64,000 bases of DNA, from NCBI GenBank assembly GCA_002633005.1, contig NMRA01000183.1, positions 692,942-756,941 on the forward strand. The letters are read 5' to 3'. Every line of letters begins with the position of its first letter. Position 1 is the first letter of the stretch. Source of the DNA: Phoronis australis. Its lineage: Eukaryota; Phoronida; Phoronidae. Positions 47,120 to 59,809 of the stretch are shown here, one piece after another. Both the position numbers and the translations under genes were made by a program. A model generated the notes under the pieces. It saw nothing but the letters and a program-made list of their open reading frames with translations. It was not told where the DNA came from and made no database searches.

Positions 47120-49380
47120 AAAGGCTATTATTTGGGCTTAGGTTTCGAATAAAAGTGTTTGCGTAAAGATCCGTTTCATGAAGTTTTTAACAAGAAAGAA
47201 GCGGAAATAGTGCCTTTAAGGCCAATTCAGTGCTCAAGCGCGGGAAAGCCTTTGCTGACTGTTATCTATCAACATAGTTTAAGTTTTAATATTACAACTT
47301 CAAAGACTGTTTGTTAGATTCTAACTCTTGGAGATTTCGTAAAAATCCTTTGGAAAGACTCGTGGTTTTGACGAAATTCCCAATAGGTTTTGCTCACGTC
47401 ATGAACTTGAGAGTCTCTATGTTCGTGCTACAGATCGCATTTTTCGTCTAATCGACTTTAAACTGCAGGTTACTTGCGAATTTTTTATCGGTTTGCAATA
47501 CTTTCGAGGAATATTTGTCATAATGAACAGACCCGTACATGTAGACTTTATAACGGGATCCACCATTTGACAGTTCTCAATCCAGCCTTCGTGTTTGAAA
47601 TGCTCATAAGTAAATCTGTTTTGCCGCCACTGCATCGAACATTCCTAATATATCCATAATTACGAACCATAAACAAATTTACACCAGGGTGTATGGTGCG
47701 TATGGTGTAGATTTACGTGCGGATGTAAGAGTGCTTTATATTAACGGGCTTTATGTTTATCTACCACTTGCAGTTCTGTGATTGACCTATCGCTCTGAAA
47801 TTTGGCATATCGGTAAATAAGTTAGTTAACTCAAGGAAGAGATTAGTTTCAATGACACTTATTTGAGTCAGATTTTGCTTGTCCATTTTACCCTAATCGA
47901 CACAAAGTTGTGTATTTAGTACAGTTTTTTACCAAGGCTAAACAACCGATTGTACGGTTCCTCCCCTTTGAAGACGCCTTTTTCGAAACGTTCCGACATC
48001 CAGAAGCCGTACAAAATGGCATGGCAAGCCTATGGCACACAAGAACGGCTAACCTTGACTTCGTTCTCAACGAATTCCTCCTAAGTAACGTTAGCAAATG
48101 TTTATGTACCGTTTATCAATATTGTTGCATCTGATTTCCCTACATGAATCTGTACATATTTTGTTTTTATATATCTGTAATAGCATATCTAAGTATTGGA
48201 TACTTATTTTAGATACTACTTAATTGTATATACCTCTATGTATATAAGTTTTATTTATGAATTGTTTACAACCCAGATATAATGCTTCGCGGTTTCTGGG
48301 TTTGTTATTATTTCTTTGTATGTTCTGTGTATCCTTCAATAAATACATATCACTGTTAAATGTAAAAAGACCGGCTGATACAATGACATAATACGATGTA
48401 AACTTTTAAAAATATGGTACTGCAGTGTGTGGTAAGCAGTCGAAGCCCCACCAGCCGCGTCTTTGACATGTCAGCCGATCAGCGATTGCTGTCAGGTTAT
48501 CAATCTTTTTATGAATGAGCTTTTATTTGGTGCACAACTCGGAGAAAATGTGATTTTTATTGGTATGTTAGAACCGGTTAACTGCTGCATTATTTTTACT
48601 ACAGCTCCCTTGTAAGCTGCTATCCTTCTGGAGAAACACGAGATTTTCCGATGGTTGCTCTTCAATTAAAGTCCAATATTTTCAATGTTTTTGCTTTGTT
48701 TCCATTGCGTCGCAGACTACACTATTTATATCCAAAATGCTTTTGTCATCACCGGCAACTTTGTTGTCGTTGATGTCATGAGCAGCAAAGTCTCTTGTCT
48801 GCAGTGGTTGCGAAACGCCTGAGTGACTCATTGAAAAAATAGCCGGTCTCGTACACTCGGCTCTGCGTTCCAATAACAGGCCAAATTAAAAAAATGTCTT
48901 TATATGACCCCTTATTCAGTATCAAAGACACATCAACCTCTAGACAACGGTTATGAATTAAACTCAAATCCAGTAGCTGGGCTAGCCAGACGAGATCCGC
49001 CCATACTCTATTGTCATGACTGGTTTGGATTTGAGATTTCGCCAAGGCAAGCGTTTTGAGATTGTTTCATATAAGCCTGGGTGAGTGAAATCACTATTAG
49101 GCAAGTAATTGCGAAAAGTTTTATGTCGAAACTGAACAATGTATTTGACTATGTAGTTTTTGCGCCGAAAACACAATTTTGGGTTTCTGTCCAAAAACTC
49201 ATTATAATGTCGTTAGAGTTTATGTCGAGACCGTGAGCCGATCAAAATCCAACAGAACCCACGGGTATATGGAAGTAAGGTAATGAATACATTGTGTTGA
49301 CTGCTGAAGTGAAGTAGGGCCTATAATCTGTATAATCATCTTAGTGCGTGTCTTGTTATATCATTGTTACTCATTTATTC
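47120..49380. other. Gene B first intron, part 3
   Basis: Frames at 47910-48134 (plus) and 48776-49045 (minus) are unrecognised. TACATGTA at 47536. No supported gene. Confidence 0.4.
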
Positions 49381-49385
49381 AATAG

Positions 49386-49517
49386 CTTTTCCATGCGTGA
49401 ACAAGGTTGTCAACTGTCCGAAAACTGCACAGAAAATAAACGAGTGCGAAAAGCCCCGGGTGAAAAGCGACTGTTGTTTTTCGTGCAAAAACCCTGTGCC
49501 ACCTAAGCCAGTCACAG
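49386..49517 (+). CDS. Gene B exon 2: six-cysteine (PLAC-like) module
   Basis: A 132-bp exon between an acceptor (TTCAATAG before 49386) and a donor (CACAG before GTGAGT at 49518). It is phase 1 on both sides, so it can be added or removed without shifting frame. It reads FPCVNKVVNCPKTAQKINEC and then RVKSDCCFSCKNPVPPKPVT. Cysteine spacing is C-x6-C-x9-C-x8-CC-x2-C, the last part shared with the gene A module and with the terminal exon. It is a PLAC-like small disulfide module, expected extracellular. It is shorter than typical PLAC modules between cysteines 1 and 2. Splicing from 34672 and to 53912 is inferred from phase and family logic. Confidence 0.65.
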
Positions 49518-49524
49518 GTGAGTT

Positions 49525-51925
49525 GATGCAGACGTGCTGTGGAGCCAACACTAGTAGCGAATTGGAATGATGTCATTAATGGGTCAATAGTTCATAATCC
49601 GCGCATCATTTGGATAAACAGCCTGCAATGGGGCTATAGCACCAAAGTCTTTGTATTTAGGAATTACATGCGTTTCTTCTGATTAACAAACATTTAGATA
49701 GGTTGTTTTGTAAAAATGTGCTTGACAAAATTTAGGACCATTTACTTGTTGGCACAAAGAACTCTATAACGGCAGTGTTTTCGCGCGTGGCCCATGCATT
49801 CTAGATAGCACCCGAGATTCCACGAGACTAGTCACGAGAATGTGCACTGTGAGTTTCCGGAGTGTTGTGGATAACAAGTCAAGCACAATTTCAATGCTTC
49901 GTTTTCGTTTCTGTCATTTCTGTTCATGGTGAAATCGTCAAACGATAATCTGGAGGTATGCTTTCAGACAAATACCCATGCCTCGGAAAAAATTAGTCAA
50001 TTTACAGCAGTGGTCGTCCTATGCACGCACCAACTGGACAACATGTCAAACTAAACGTTACGAGCTTTTTAAAAAGACAGACGAAAAATGTAATCCGCTG
50101 TTCAACAACATTACGGTGCCGGTACGTTTTTGTTTGTTGCGTGGTACATCTCAGCATTGCTTTTCAGCACAGTTGTCAGCCTTGTTTATTTTCGAATGTT
50201 ACCAAAAGAGGACTGAGGAAAATAACAATTTCAAAATATTTCCAACGAAACAGTTACTTGGAATACCTTTTAAATAGTACGTGACTTCCAAGGTTTTGTC
50301 TTAAATAGGCATGGAACGCAAGCGCTTACGAAATTATTATCTCGCAAAGTCGACCACAAAGTTATTCAATTTCCCCTGTGAGAAAAAAATCACAAAATTA
50401 ATTATTTTTGAAATATGCACGAGAAAATATTATGTAGTCACCACAGAGTTTCTAAGTTTAATCGAACTTAAGATAAATGCGCTCATGCGCTCGCAATCAT
50501 TCGACAAACAGTTGACTGACAAGGTGGTTATTAACGACAGGTTATGATATGCGATCGCCCTCCGAATCTGAGAACAACAGCAATGTAGTAAGGCAAGCGA
50601 TTTTCCATAAAGAATTCCAAGTGCATTTTATAATGTATAGTGATAACATTTTAACAAATTTAAAGCAGCTAGGACTTACGTCAATCGCCTCTTAAAGAGG
50701 CCACTGAAACAGAATTGAACCTGCTCATTAGGTATTTTAACGCTTATTTTGTAAAGATTTTCAATTTCCGTTGATATCGAAGCATTTCCTTTTAGTTTCA
50801 AACTTCAAAAAACGCTCTGTCAGCTGCTAGCCACTTCATTTATTTTCTTTCCACAAGACTAAGCACGTCTCCTCATTTGGTATGTCAACACACATTTCCT
50901 TTATATGGAACATGTGACCTTTAACGTCGAGCAACTTAAGCAACTGACTGTGAGCGAGATTAGAAACTTTGTGGTAACCACAGAGTTTTCCCAAAAATCG
51001 TGATTTTTTCTTGAAATTTCCTCACAGGGGAAACTTAGCTACACTGTATTAGGCTTCACGAGATAGTACTGTAGTCAGGAATTATTTCAAAGATATTTTA
51101 ACGACGTCTCGCGTTCCGGTTGTTGCTTTAAGTCGCTAACGTTTTGTTTAGTTCAAAAGTCAAAGGTCACATATTCCATATCAGGGAAATTTGCTACGCC
51201 TTCGTCTTGCCATACCAAATTAGGAAGCGTGCTTTGCCTCGTGGGAGAAAAATTGGATTAGTGACGACCATTTTACAAATCGTTTTTTATGAAAGTCAAA
51301 ACTTAAAGAAAAATGCTTTTACATCAACATATATTCAAAATCTTTACGAACAAATCGATCGTAGAAATACCCAGTGAACAGGATGACTTCTGTTTCAGTG
51401 ACAGAGAACTACTCTGAACAATGACATTTTGTGCGTTCAAGGCCTCTAAGGAAGGTGATAATTTAAATTTTAGGGAGTTCCCCGATCATTTTGCTGCCTT
51501 TCGACGACAGATATCATCGCGAATCACCATCAATATTTAATAAGCTGTCAGTTTGTCCTTTTTATCACAGTAAGAGAACATGGCTACATTCAAGGAATTT
51601 GGTGTGAAAAAATGCATTCTTCATTTCCATTCTGTCCTTACCTGGTCAAAGAGGAGAAAACACCTAGATGACATGTGGTCAATTTTGTACCGAGCAACAC
51701 CTCCCCATAGGTGGTGGGCAAATACTGGGGTGGCAGTCGGCAAAGCTTCAGTAACCGATTTTCACCAAAATGAAGACTGACATTGGGCCTAAGAACCGGC
51801 GCAGGCGGAAAATTGGGAACAGTGAAATAATTTCCGCGATTCAAAGGATTTCAGTCAGATAATGGCAAAAAATATGGATCCCTCACAGTTTTTTGTTGAA
51901 AATTTAGTCAGACTTTCATTCAAAT
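49525..51925. other. Gene B second intron, part 1
   Basis: A frame at 49978-50126 (WSSYARTNWTTCQTKRYELF, then a GTACGT donor) looks exon-like, but its phase does not fit gene B's phase-1 junctions. Other frames are unrecognised. Confidence 0.35.
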
Positions 51926-51929
51926 GTAT

Positions 51930-52600
51930 ATATCTTTATTTATTAAGTAGACCATTGGTCCCACTTGAAACATTTCACTTTAATTAAAAAGTCTTGATAC
52001 AGTAGCTTTTACAAAAGTTATTATAAACCATCTACTGCTACAGTGTACTAACTATCCGAAATACGAAGAAAGGCTTTTCTGATCGATAAAACATGGACAA
52101 TATCTATTGTGTACAGCTGTAATATACTGCGATGCATTTGATAATTACTGTAAATAGCTCATTACATGAAGTTTAAAAATTAAATCATTCCTTCAGAAAT
52201 AATAACGATAACGTGTTACCGTAAACAAGGCACTGGAACCTAATTTTACGATTTTAATGATACTTGTGAAAGTGCAGTGACTAATAATAATGATAATAAT
52301 AATATCAATAACAACAGCAACAACAACAACATCAGCTACAATAACATTAACAAGAACAACAACAACAACAACTAAGACACAATGTAATTCTGAACACCTC
52401 TTGCGCAGTTGCCAACATTTGAGAATGAAAAGACAGGGCATTTGGATTGAAAAGCGGGGGCATTTGGATTGAAAAGCGGGTTGTTTGCATAAATTTTGAC
52501 AACATATGGCTCTATGACAAAACACAAGAGCGAAATGCGTAACACACAAAAATACCAACAACGTTTTTGTCGAACAGGAGACGTAACATCCAAAAGCGCC
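51930..52600. repeat. Diverged dispersed repeat, copy 2, with trinucleotide run
   Basis: Resembles 1-590 in the same orientation (see there). 52282-52375 is a simple AAT/AAC-rich trinucleotide run that copy 1 lacks. Confidence 0.45.
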
Positions 52601-52904
52601 CGCCTGCGTGTTTAATTTAAGTCAAATTTTGAGTTCCTCAAAATCTCAGTAAGCATCCCGGGAAAGAACCGCTATGTCATGTGGGCAGTTACATGTTCAA
52701 TAGTATATGATCGTCATGTCAAGTTCGCCTTGTTTCAGAAAGTAGGACATCTTGATGGTGTTGCAGAATGGCTGGAAAACTCAAAACTGTGACGGTCTGC
52801 CAAGAGTGGGAAAATTGGAAAATGCAATGTACGAAGTCGATAACACAAAATATTTGAAAGGATTCTTTGAGGGGGTAACATTTTCAGTTTTCTTATTTTA
52901 TTTT

Positions 52905-53552
52905 ACGGGTATGGAAATGTGCTACAGATAACATCATTACGGGTATAGAAATGTGCTACAGATAACATCATTACGGGTATAAAAATGTGCTACAGATAAC
53001 ACCATTACGGGTATAAAAATGTGCTGCAGATAACACCATTACGGGTATAGAAATGTGCTACAGATAACACCATTACGGGTATAAATATGTGCTACAGATA
53101 ACACCATTACGGGTATAGAAATGTGCTACAGATAGCACCATTACGGGTATAGAAATGTGCTACAAATAACACCATTACGGGTATAGAAATGTGCTACAGA
53201 TAACATCATTACGGGTATAGAAATGTGCTACAGATAACATCATTACGGGTATAAATATGTGCTACAGATAACACCATTACGGGTATAGAAATGTGCTACA
53301 GATAGCACCATTACGGGTATAGAAATGTGCTACAAATAACACCATTACGGGTATAGAAATGTGCTACAAATAACACCATTACGGGTATAGAAATGCGCTA
53401 CAGATAACATCATTACGGGTATAGAAATGTGCTACAGATAACATCATTACGGGTATAGAAATGTGCTACAGATAACATCATTACGGGTATAAAAATGTGC
53501 TACAGATAACATCATTACGGGTATAGAAATCTGCTACAGATAACACCATTAC
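52905..53552. repeat. 34-bp minisatellite, about 19 units, with higher-order structure
   Basis: Head-to-tail units of 34 bp containing ATTACGGGTATAGAAATGTG followed by CTACAGATAACA. Variant units recur in order: a unit with 'ataaatatg', then one with 'gatagcacc', then one with 'caaataacacc', starting at 53081 and again at 53251, 170 bp (five units) apart. Confidence 0.93.
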
Positions 53553-53656
53553 TGCTCAGAAATCGAGTTAATGCAAGTAGCCGCGCAAAAGTTAAACATT
53601 GCACAAATCAATTATTTTACAAACAAAGGAAATCATTAATAATGTATACGTGCATA

Positions 53657-53657
<1 letters not shown>

Positions 53658-53690
<33 letters not shown>
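53658..53690. repeat. CA microsatellite
   Basis: A run of about 14 CA dinucleotides. It lies in gene B's second intron, 222 bp before the terminal exon. Confidence 0.95.
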
Positions 53691-53692
<2 letters not shown>

Positions 53693-53911
53693 TATTGGAA
53701 GGATTATTCCATTGCTTTACGCAGCTGCACATTGCTGCGTTGCTTATAAAGTTCAAACGCGTACAGTGTTTTCTAGAATGCGGTACCAATTCATAGCGAA
53801 TCCACAGACCCGTTTAAATACAACTGAATGTTTAGGGCCTACCTTGTGAATTTGGAAAAAGCATTGTTACCGTATGTGTTCGAAGACATTTATGTTTAAG
53901 TCACATTTCAG

Positions 53912-54069
53912 GTTGCCAAGACGACCCAAGCGAAAAAATATACTCGGTATATTCGAAAATGGAGGTAAGCTGCTCAGTCTTCATTGGTGAGGTTCTTCCA
54001 AGAATCTGCTACAATGAACATCACCGCAAGAAGTGCTGTGCTTCGTGCCGAGCGAACGGGTATTCTTAA
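53912..54069 (+). CDS. Gene B terminal exon: second six-cysteine (PLAC-like) module and stop
   Basis: After a good acceptor (CACATTTCAG before 53912) the phase-1 reading gives CQDDPSEKIY, then VSCSVFIGEVLPRICYNEHH and RKKCCASCRANGYS, stop TAA at 54067-54069. Spacing is C-x18-C-x11-C-x8-CC-x2-C. 'C.DD' at the start and 'Cy...hr.kCCasC' at the end are the best PLAC likeness in the window. PLAC modules usually lie at the C-terminus of secreted matrix proteins, as here. Joined to 34591-34672 and 49386-49517, the lengths 82+132+158 give exactly 124 codons including the stop, a 123-residue secreted protein. AATAAA follows at 54396. Confidence 0.68.
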
Positions 54070-54395
54070 GGTGGGGTACGTTGAGTTGGAGTTTTAAAAA
54101 CGTTACTATTTCAGAAAGATTCAGAGGTTTCGAAGGAAACATTTTGGTCTTTAATTGCCAGTTTAAGGAGTTAAAACTTTATTTTAAAAGGTAATAATAT
54201 TACGTGCATTGCTATCTTTGGAATATTCGTAGACGTTTAAAGCTACAACTTTAATGATAGAATTCTGTTTGTTTCAGTTGAAAGCTCTCCACCAAGTTGG
54301 AACTAGTTAATGAAGGAACTATAATCGGGATTCCCTGTGTTACATGAAATGCTCACATACTGTGTACCATTAAGCCTTTTTCTTACAAGAGGATC

Positions 54396-54401
54396 AATAA
54401 A
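54396..54401 (+). promoter_or_regulatory. Polyadenylation signal of gene B (AATAAA)
   Basis: Canonical hexamer 327 bp after the gene B stop codon; the 3' UTR would end at about 54415-54430. No other clear hexamer was noticed between the stop and this one. Confidence 0.45.
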
Positions 54402-54419
54402 TCAATATTTTCACGAGTG

Positions 54420-57400
54420 ATCGTTTGTCATTTCATCTTCATAATCGCTGACCAATAACACTCACCCACACTATCAGAAAAACGATGGAGACATTTTCAG
54501 TAACAAGTTTCCTAATAGATGCGATCTGAGTTTCCCAAATAAGGAAAGCTGTCTTTGGGACCCAAATTCGACTTCTTCCAACGCTAAGAGCCAAGATCGT
54601 CACCGAGACTCACTTGGTTGTCCCAAGTTACACAAATCACCACCATTTCACTACCCCGCCTTCTCGAATTTTACTCATTCTTGTTTGGATTCCTTAGGCA
54701 TTCTTGATAAGAGGGGAACATATTGCATTAATTCCGTGTGGACCCACCATTATTTCGACTGAAGTATTCCTCTACGGTTATGACCGTTACTCTGAGTCAA
54801 ATACTATCCCAGATGTTGCCAGAAGGTGTGTCAACATACATGTACATAAATACATATTCGAGGTAATAGATACTTAATTATAATGAGTAGCCTCCATTTC
54901 TTCAAAAATAGCTGATATTTGGAAGACCTCACCCACACTCCTGTGCATTTAGCATCATATCTGTCTTGATGTTACAGTGAAGACACACACATTTTCCTAA
55001 TGTAGGACCCCGTATTATTTCAATTTGACATTGTTTGGGTTACTTGACAATGCACTTTAAGAAAAGTATACCAAAAATAAAGATGTTCTTATTCCTAATT
55101 CAATATTCAGAAATATGACTGAATTTCATTTGATGTGATTGTTCAACGATGAAATCTCAAAAACTATGTTACTGGTTTGTGAAATATCTGTTTGTCGTTT
55201 TCATTTTTTTCTGCAACGTGTTGAAACGAGTGTACAGCAGCCCGAATAACGAACCCCATTTAGCGCCAAAAACTTGAGGAGGCGCCCCCACCAACCGCAG
55301 TCCATGACATCATCGACTCATCGCATTTGGCTTTCACCGTGTCCCCGTGGTATAGAAATCAGCGATGGCTGGCCGTGTAATTTAGTACGACGTACGTTAA
55401 ATATCAAAGATCCACTTTATTGTTCATTTCATGTCAATTAATATTCAAATTAATCAAAATCATTATCTTTAGAGCTTGTTGTTCAATTACATGTAACTGG
55501 CACACATTCTAATACGGGCCCTTATGTTAATCCCGGGATGACTGGAGTCGCCTAAACAGTAGAAAAAAATCAAAAATCAAAACGCTTTGTCGGAATTTTT
55601 ATCAGGCAATTTCACAGTGTTTATTATAAACTGTAGTTTGTTTGATGTAAACATTTGAATGTTAGGAACTTTGCATTCGTGTGTCTTTGAAGCCGATGTT
55701 GTTTACCCTGTGCAAGTCTGATACGCTGGTGCCGCTGTTGAGTGTGTCCCGTATTGGAATTGACAACAATAGGCCGTTCAACTTCTTGCAAATTACATGG
55801 AAAAGTTACAACACATATTAGATTGATCTTTTTGTACAAATCACATACTCAAATTGATTGAAAATCTTATATAAGAAACTTAAATTTCAAAACAATTCGC
55901 TTTGAAATCCTGCAAAGCGTAGTCGTCGGCATTTTCAATGAAGACTCTGTCAACCTTGCACAAAGATTGAAAAAATCATAGCAACACATCTTTATGAGTA
56001 TCTGTAATATAGTAAAACTATGACATCAAGTCCCGATTGCATGATAGCATACCTACAATGTAATTATAAGGATTTGAATTCAATGAAACATCTTAAGTAT
56101 CAGTCCACGGATACACCGACCACAGTACAAACAACAAGCGGCAAGGTGAGGGAGGGGTCAGTCATTCAAAACCATGTTTAGTCTAATAAATCGCATTAAA
56201 GATGAGAAAAATTGGGTAAAGTGTGACACCACAAAGTGTGACACCGCAAAGTGTGGGGGTTTGGGGGATACTAATGGGGTAAAATGTGGCAATTTCTTGA
56301 TGCGGAATGAGTCATTTTTGACTACATTTTCTATTGCAGTTTCTGCTTCAAACAGAATCATTTCTGAATAAGTTTGGTATCACATGATAGGTTCATGACC
56401 AAAACGGCAAAAACGGCACTGACACTAAAATATCGGTCCCATGGTAACACGGGAACTGTTTCCGTGGAGGTACATTCATGCTTGTGAAAAACCTGCAGTA
56501 AGTTATACCCTTGTAGCGAATCTGCACCCGCGAGAAAAATGAAAATAATAGCATGGGAACGTAGAAGACTCCATCCCCTTGAAATTCTTACTTGATAACA
56601 GGAGTCTTTATTCCACTATTTTCAGACCGCACATTTGTGTATTTTTCATGTTAAACCAGTCACTAGTTGTGCGCCGTTTGTACGCATTTTAAAAATGCCG
56701 TGGTATAATATAACAATTAACAGGATTGCTGTGCTTAACTGTATTTAATTAATTTTAAGGACACAAGCCGTTCCCACTAAAATGTGACATTATACTAGAT
56801 TTGTTCATCTAACTCATTGAATACCAAACTACAGCACACACTGCGTTAGTTAAATGATGCTGTTCAAAAGTGCAGGTTAGCGACATTAGCCATTTATCTG
56901 GGACTGCCAATGGCATCAAATGTGGTACTTTTACAAAATGCCGAGAGAAGCAAGTTTAAATCTTGGGAAGTGCACAAGGAACTAAGCGAGACATTTGAGA
57001 ACCTTAAAAGTGAGGGGAGGGGAGGTGAAGAGGTGGAACGTGTCCTCCTGAGTAGTCTGTCCGCCTCGGAGAGGTGCAGCAGGGGCTATATAATCTAACG
57101 TAGTAGATTCACTTCCATCGATAGAACCATCGACATATATTGGCGTTGCCAAATACACTGAGTACATCCGCTGTGCGCAAGAGGAGAAATCCGGCAGAGG
57201 TCTGAAAATGACGAAAGACGTAAAGTCATGGTTCAACGTCCTGCTTCGCCTGCGTGAGCTCAGGTAGGAATCAACAAAGTCCAGGGTTCTAACCCTGAGA
57301 AAGATTTTTAGGAGCACGTCATTGATGCATAATTACTTTTATTCACGCAATGTGATTGCTTATAACTTGGGCCTTATTGCTTAATCATATCTTATTTGTG

Positions 57401-59809
57401 TGTTGTTACACAAGTTCTTGACTGCAGAGTTGAACAACTGGTCAAAATGAATGCCATACCAACAGTGCTAGCAATATCCTGGTTAATATGTTTGGTGGTT
57501 AAGTTCAGGACGCTTAGGACTGCAATAGTTACCCTATATCACAGAGCTGTTGTCCTGCGCTGTCATTCGGTTGTGGTCCTCGAATCCTTCTCTTCGGTTA
57601 CAATGAAGGTAAGCGCCACTCAATGGCCACTATGTTTACTAATCTGAAATTAAGTTCCATTGACATAGAAAATAGGTAGTCATCATAACTTTTCATAATA
57701 ACCACAAAGTGTGTTTAATCATTTTACATGACTTAAGGTAAAAAACAGGATGGTAGTTAGTTAGGGTGGGGACATCATGTACGGTTGCATTGGGGATATT
57801 AAAAGGTCTTTCTAGAAACTGCTTAGCAAATACATAAGTATACAGTGGCTGCTACTCAAGAACACTACAGTAACCCCTCTATTAAGGCTCTGTTGTTTTC
57901 ATTTTGGTTGATCCCTATAGCCTATGACTGTGAACATGCAACAACAGATATTTCCAACACAGCTGATTGACAATAACTATGAATTTTCAGGGATATGCAG
58001 AAGGTGCCAGACAAAACAGGCTGTGAAATTTCAGAGTGAGTCAAAAAAGCGTGTTTGATTTGAAGCCCATGGGTACTACAGTACAAAAGTAGTTGTAAAA
58101 ATCTGTAACAAATTTTATTTTGTAATTTCTTAAAATCGGTCCATTATTTTATGTTTCAATCTTATTAAAAGAAATATGATGCACAACTCATGCATTTCAC
58201 AATGAACAGTGACACACGGATAATTTATTATTTAAATCCGTCTCATTATTTTCTAACATGTAATGTGCCATACTTCTGCTTTATACCTTTGTCCTACTGT
58301 CATTACACAGAAATTCATTTCGTAAATTTTTATTATCAAATCCGAATGACTTATATGTATGTGTAATGCCTTTACTTTAGCTTGGTATTCATATTTTCTG
58401 AGCCAAAATGGCCACAATAAATTTAACAAGTTTAACTTTTTCATTAATACATTCTTAGGAATCAGGAAAGGCTTATGCCGGATTGGCTTCTGTTGAAGTC
58501 GACTGCTGATTATTAGTAAAGGTTGGGTGTGGAAAAGTTCAAAACCAGCAAGAATTTATCCTTAACCGTTGAAAAAATCCTTCTGAACAACTAAGTGAGG
58601 GAGCTAGAGAGAAAGGCTGAAAAGTCTATTCCCAGATGTGTTGAAGAGGATTTGTAACTTGAGGAACGAGTCGGGGAAAAAGTATTTGCCAAAGATTACT
58701 GGCTTATACCATAACAGGTCTAAAGTAATCTGTTGAGATAGGCAACTCTCTGCAAATGTGGGAAACTGGAACAGTTGGATGTAGGAAATATTACAGAGGA
58801 AGTGGAGTATGTACTGGAAAGAGGCAATCTGCGTTTTAAGGTCGTAAAGGATGTAAAAATTACAAACGAGGAAACAGTACAGTGTCCGGACCTGCAAATA
58901 CTCTGGCTGACCTGCTAAATCCAGTGGTGGCATTGTTATGTCAGCACAGCTTTGTAGGGAAGTTTGCTTGTGTGTTGTTGCAAGCTTTGTTTCCACAAAA
59001 ACTGTTGTGCGAACAGCACAAATTAATCTACATTTTCCTGGATCGAATTTTTGTCCAGCATGGGATCATGCTCTTGGGTTAGTAGATTAAGTTGGTACAG
59101 TCACATGGTTATGGCACATTATTCTTTAAGTTTAGCCTCTACATTTTGTGGTCTGATTGGGTTTCTCAGTGTGGCCATTAAATTTAGAAGTTTGTTTCGG
59201 GATTTCTGACCACTGTAATGTTTTTTCTTTGAAATTATGTAACTGGCTTGAATTTATGTTTTCCCATTTTATTTACCATTGTGAATTTTTGTTTGTAAAT
59301 GAGTTTTCAATACTGAAATTTGAGCCCCTGTTGCAGTTTGGCTGGTTTTGTTCACGTGTTTTTCTGTCTGGTTTGCAAACCCACATTCCGTCCAGGAGGT
59401 AAAGTTCTGATTTAGACCATTCACCTCTATAAACTTTTCTCATTTTATTCCTTATCCATATGGGAAGTGATTTCTGGAATTGCAAATTGACAGTTTGCTG
59501 TTCCTTGAGACCATGCTGTGTGCATAAAATCACACACTATTAGACACGCCATCTTATAGAGATGTCCACGTCAAGTGGTTTTCTGTTGCAGTAATGAAAA
59601 GTGTGGGCACGTTAGATCTGGTAACTCCGTGGTTTTTGGTGAATTGACCATTTTATGGTTCCCATGAGTAATTTGGTAACCGGTCTAGTATTTATGTACA
59701 ATCGTAATGGCAAGGGAATTGTAATACAAACCATGTTGCAAAAGTGTTTTTCCTTGACCATTTCCTTGCAAAAATGCTGTCTAATTGGAACCGACAAGCC
59801 AATTTTTCA
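54420..59809. other. Downstream of gene B: no supported gene
   Basis: Frames at 56910-57098, 56982-57317 (minus), 57396-57647, 58604-58996 (minus) and 58882-59082 resemble nothing I know. 57396-57647 has a hydrophobic stretch and a GTAAGC donor-like end. A TATATAA at about 57087 has no coding sequence attached that I can support. Confidence 0.4.

Noticed and set aside
49978-50126. Tryptophan/cysteine-containing frame with GTACGT donor
   Set aside because: It superficially resembles a thrombospondin-type module but lacks its cysteine pattern. Its phase is incompatible with gene B.
52193-52561. 122-codon minus-strand frame with a long Val/Ile-rich stretch
   Set aside because: The hydrophobic stretch is the translation of a trinucleotide repeat (52282-52375), so a membrane protein is not supported.
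57085-57092. TATATAA as a promoter
   Set aside because: No start codon with a credible coding exon follows, and the nearby frames on both strands are unrecognised.
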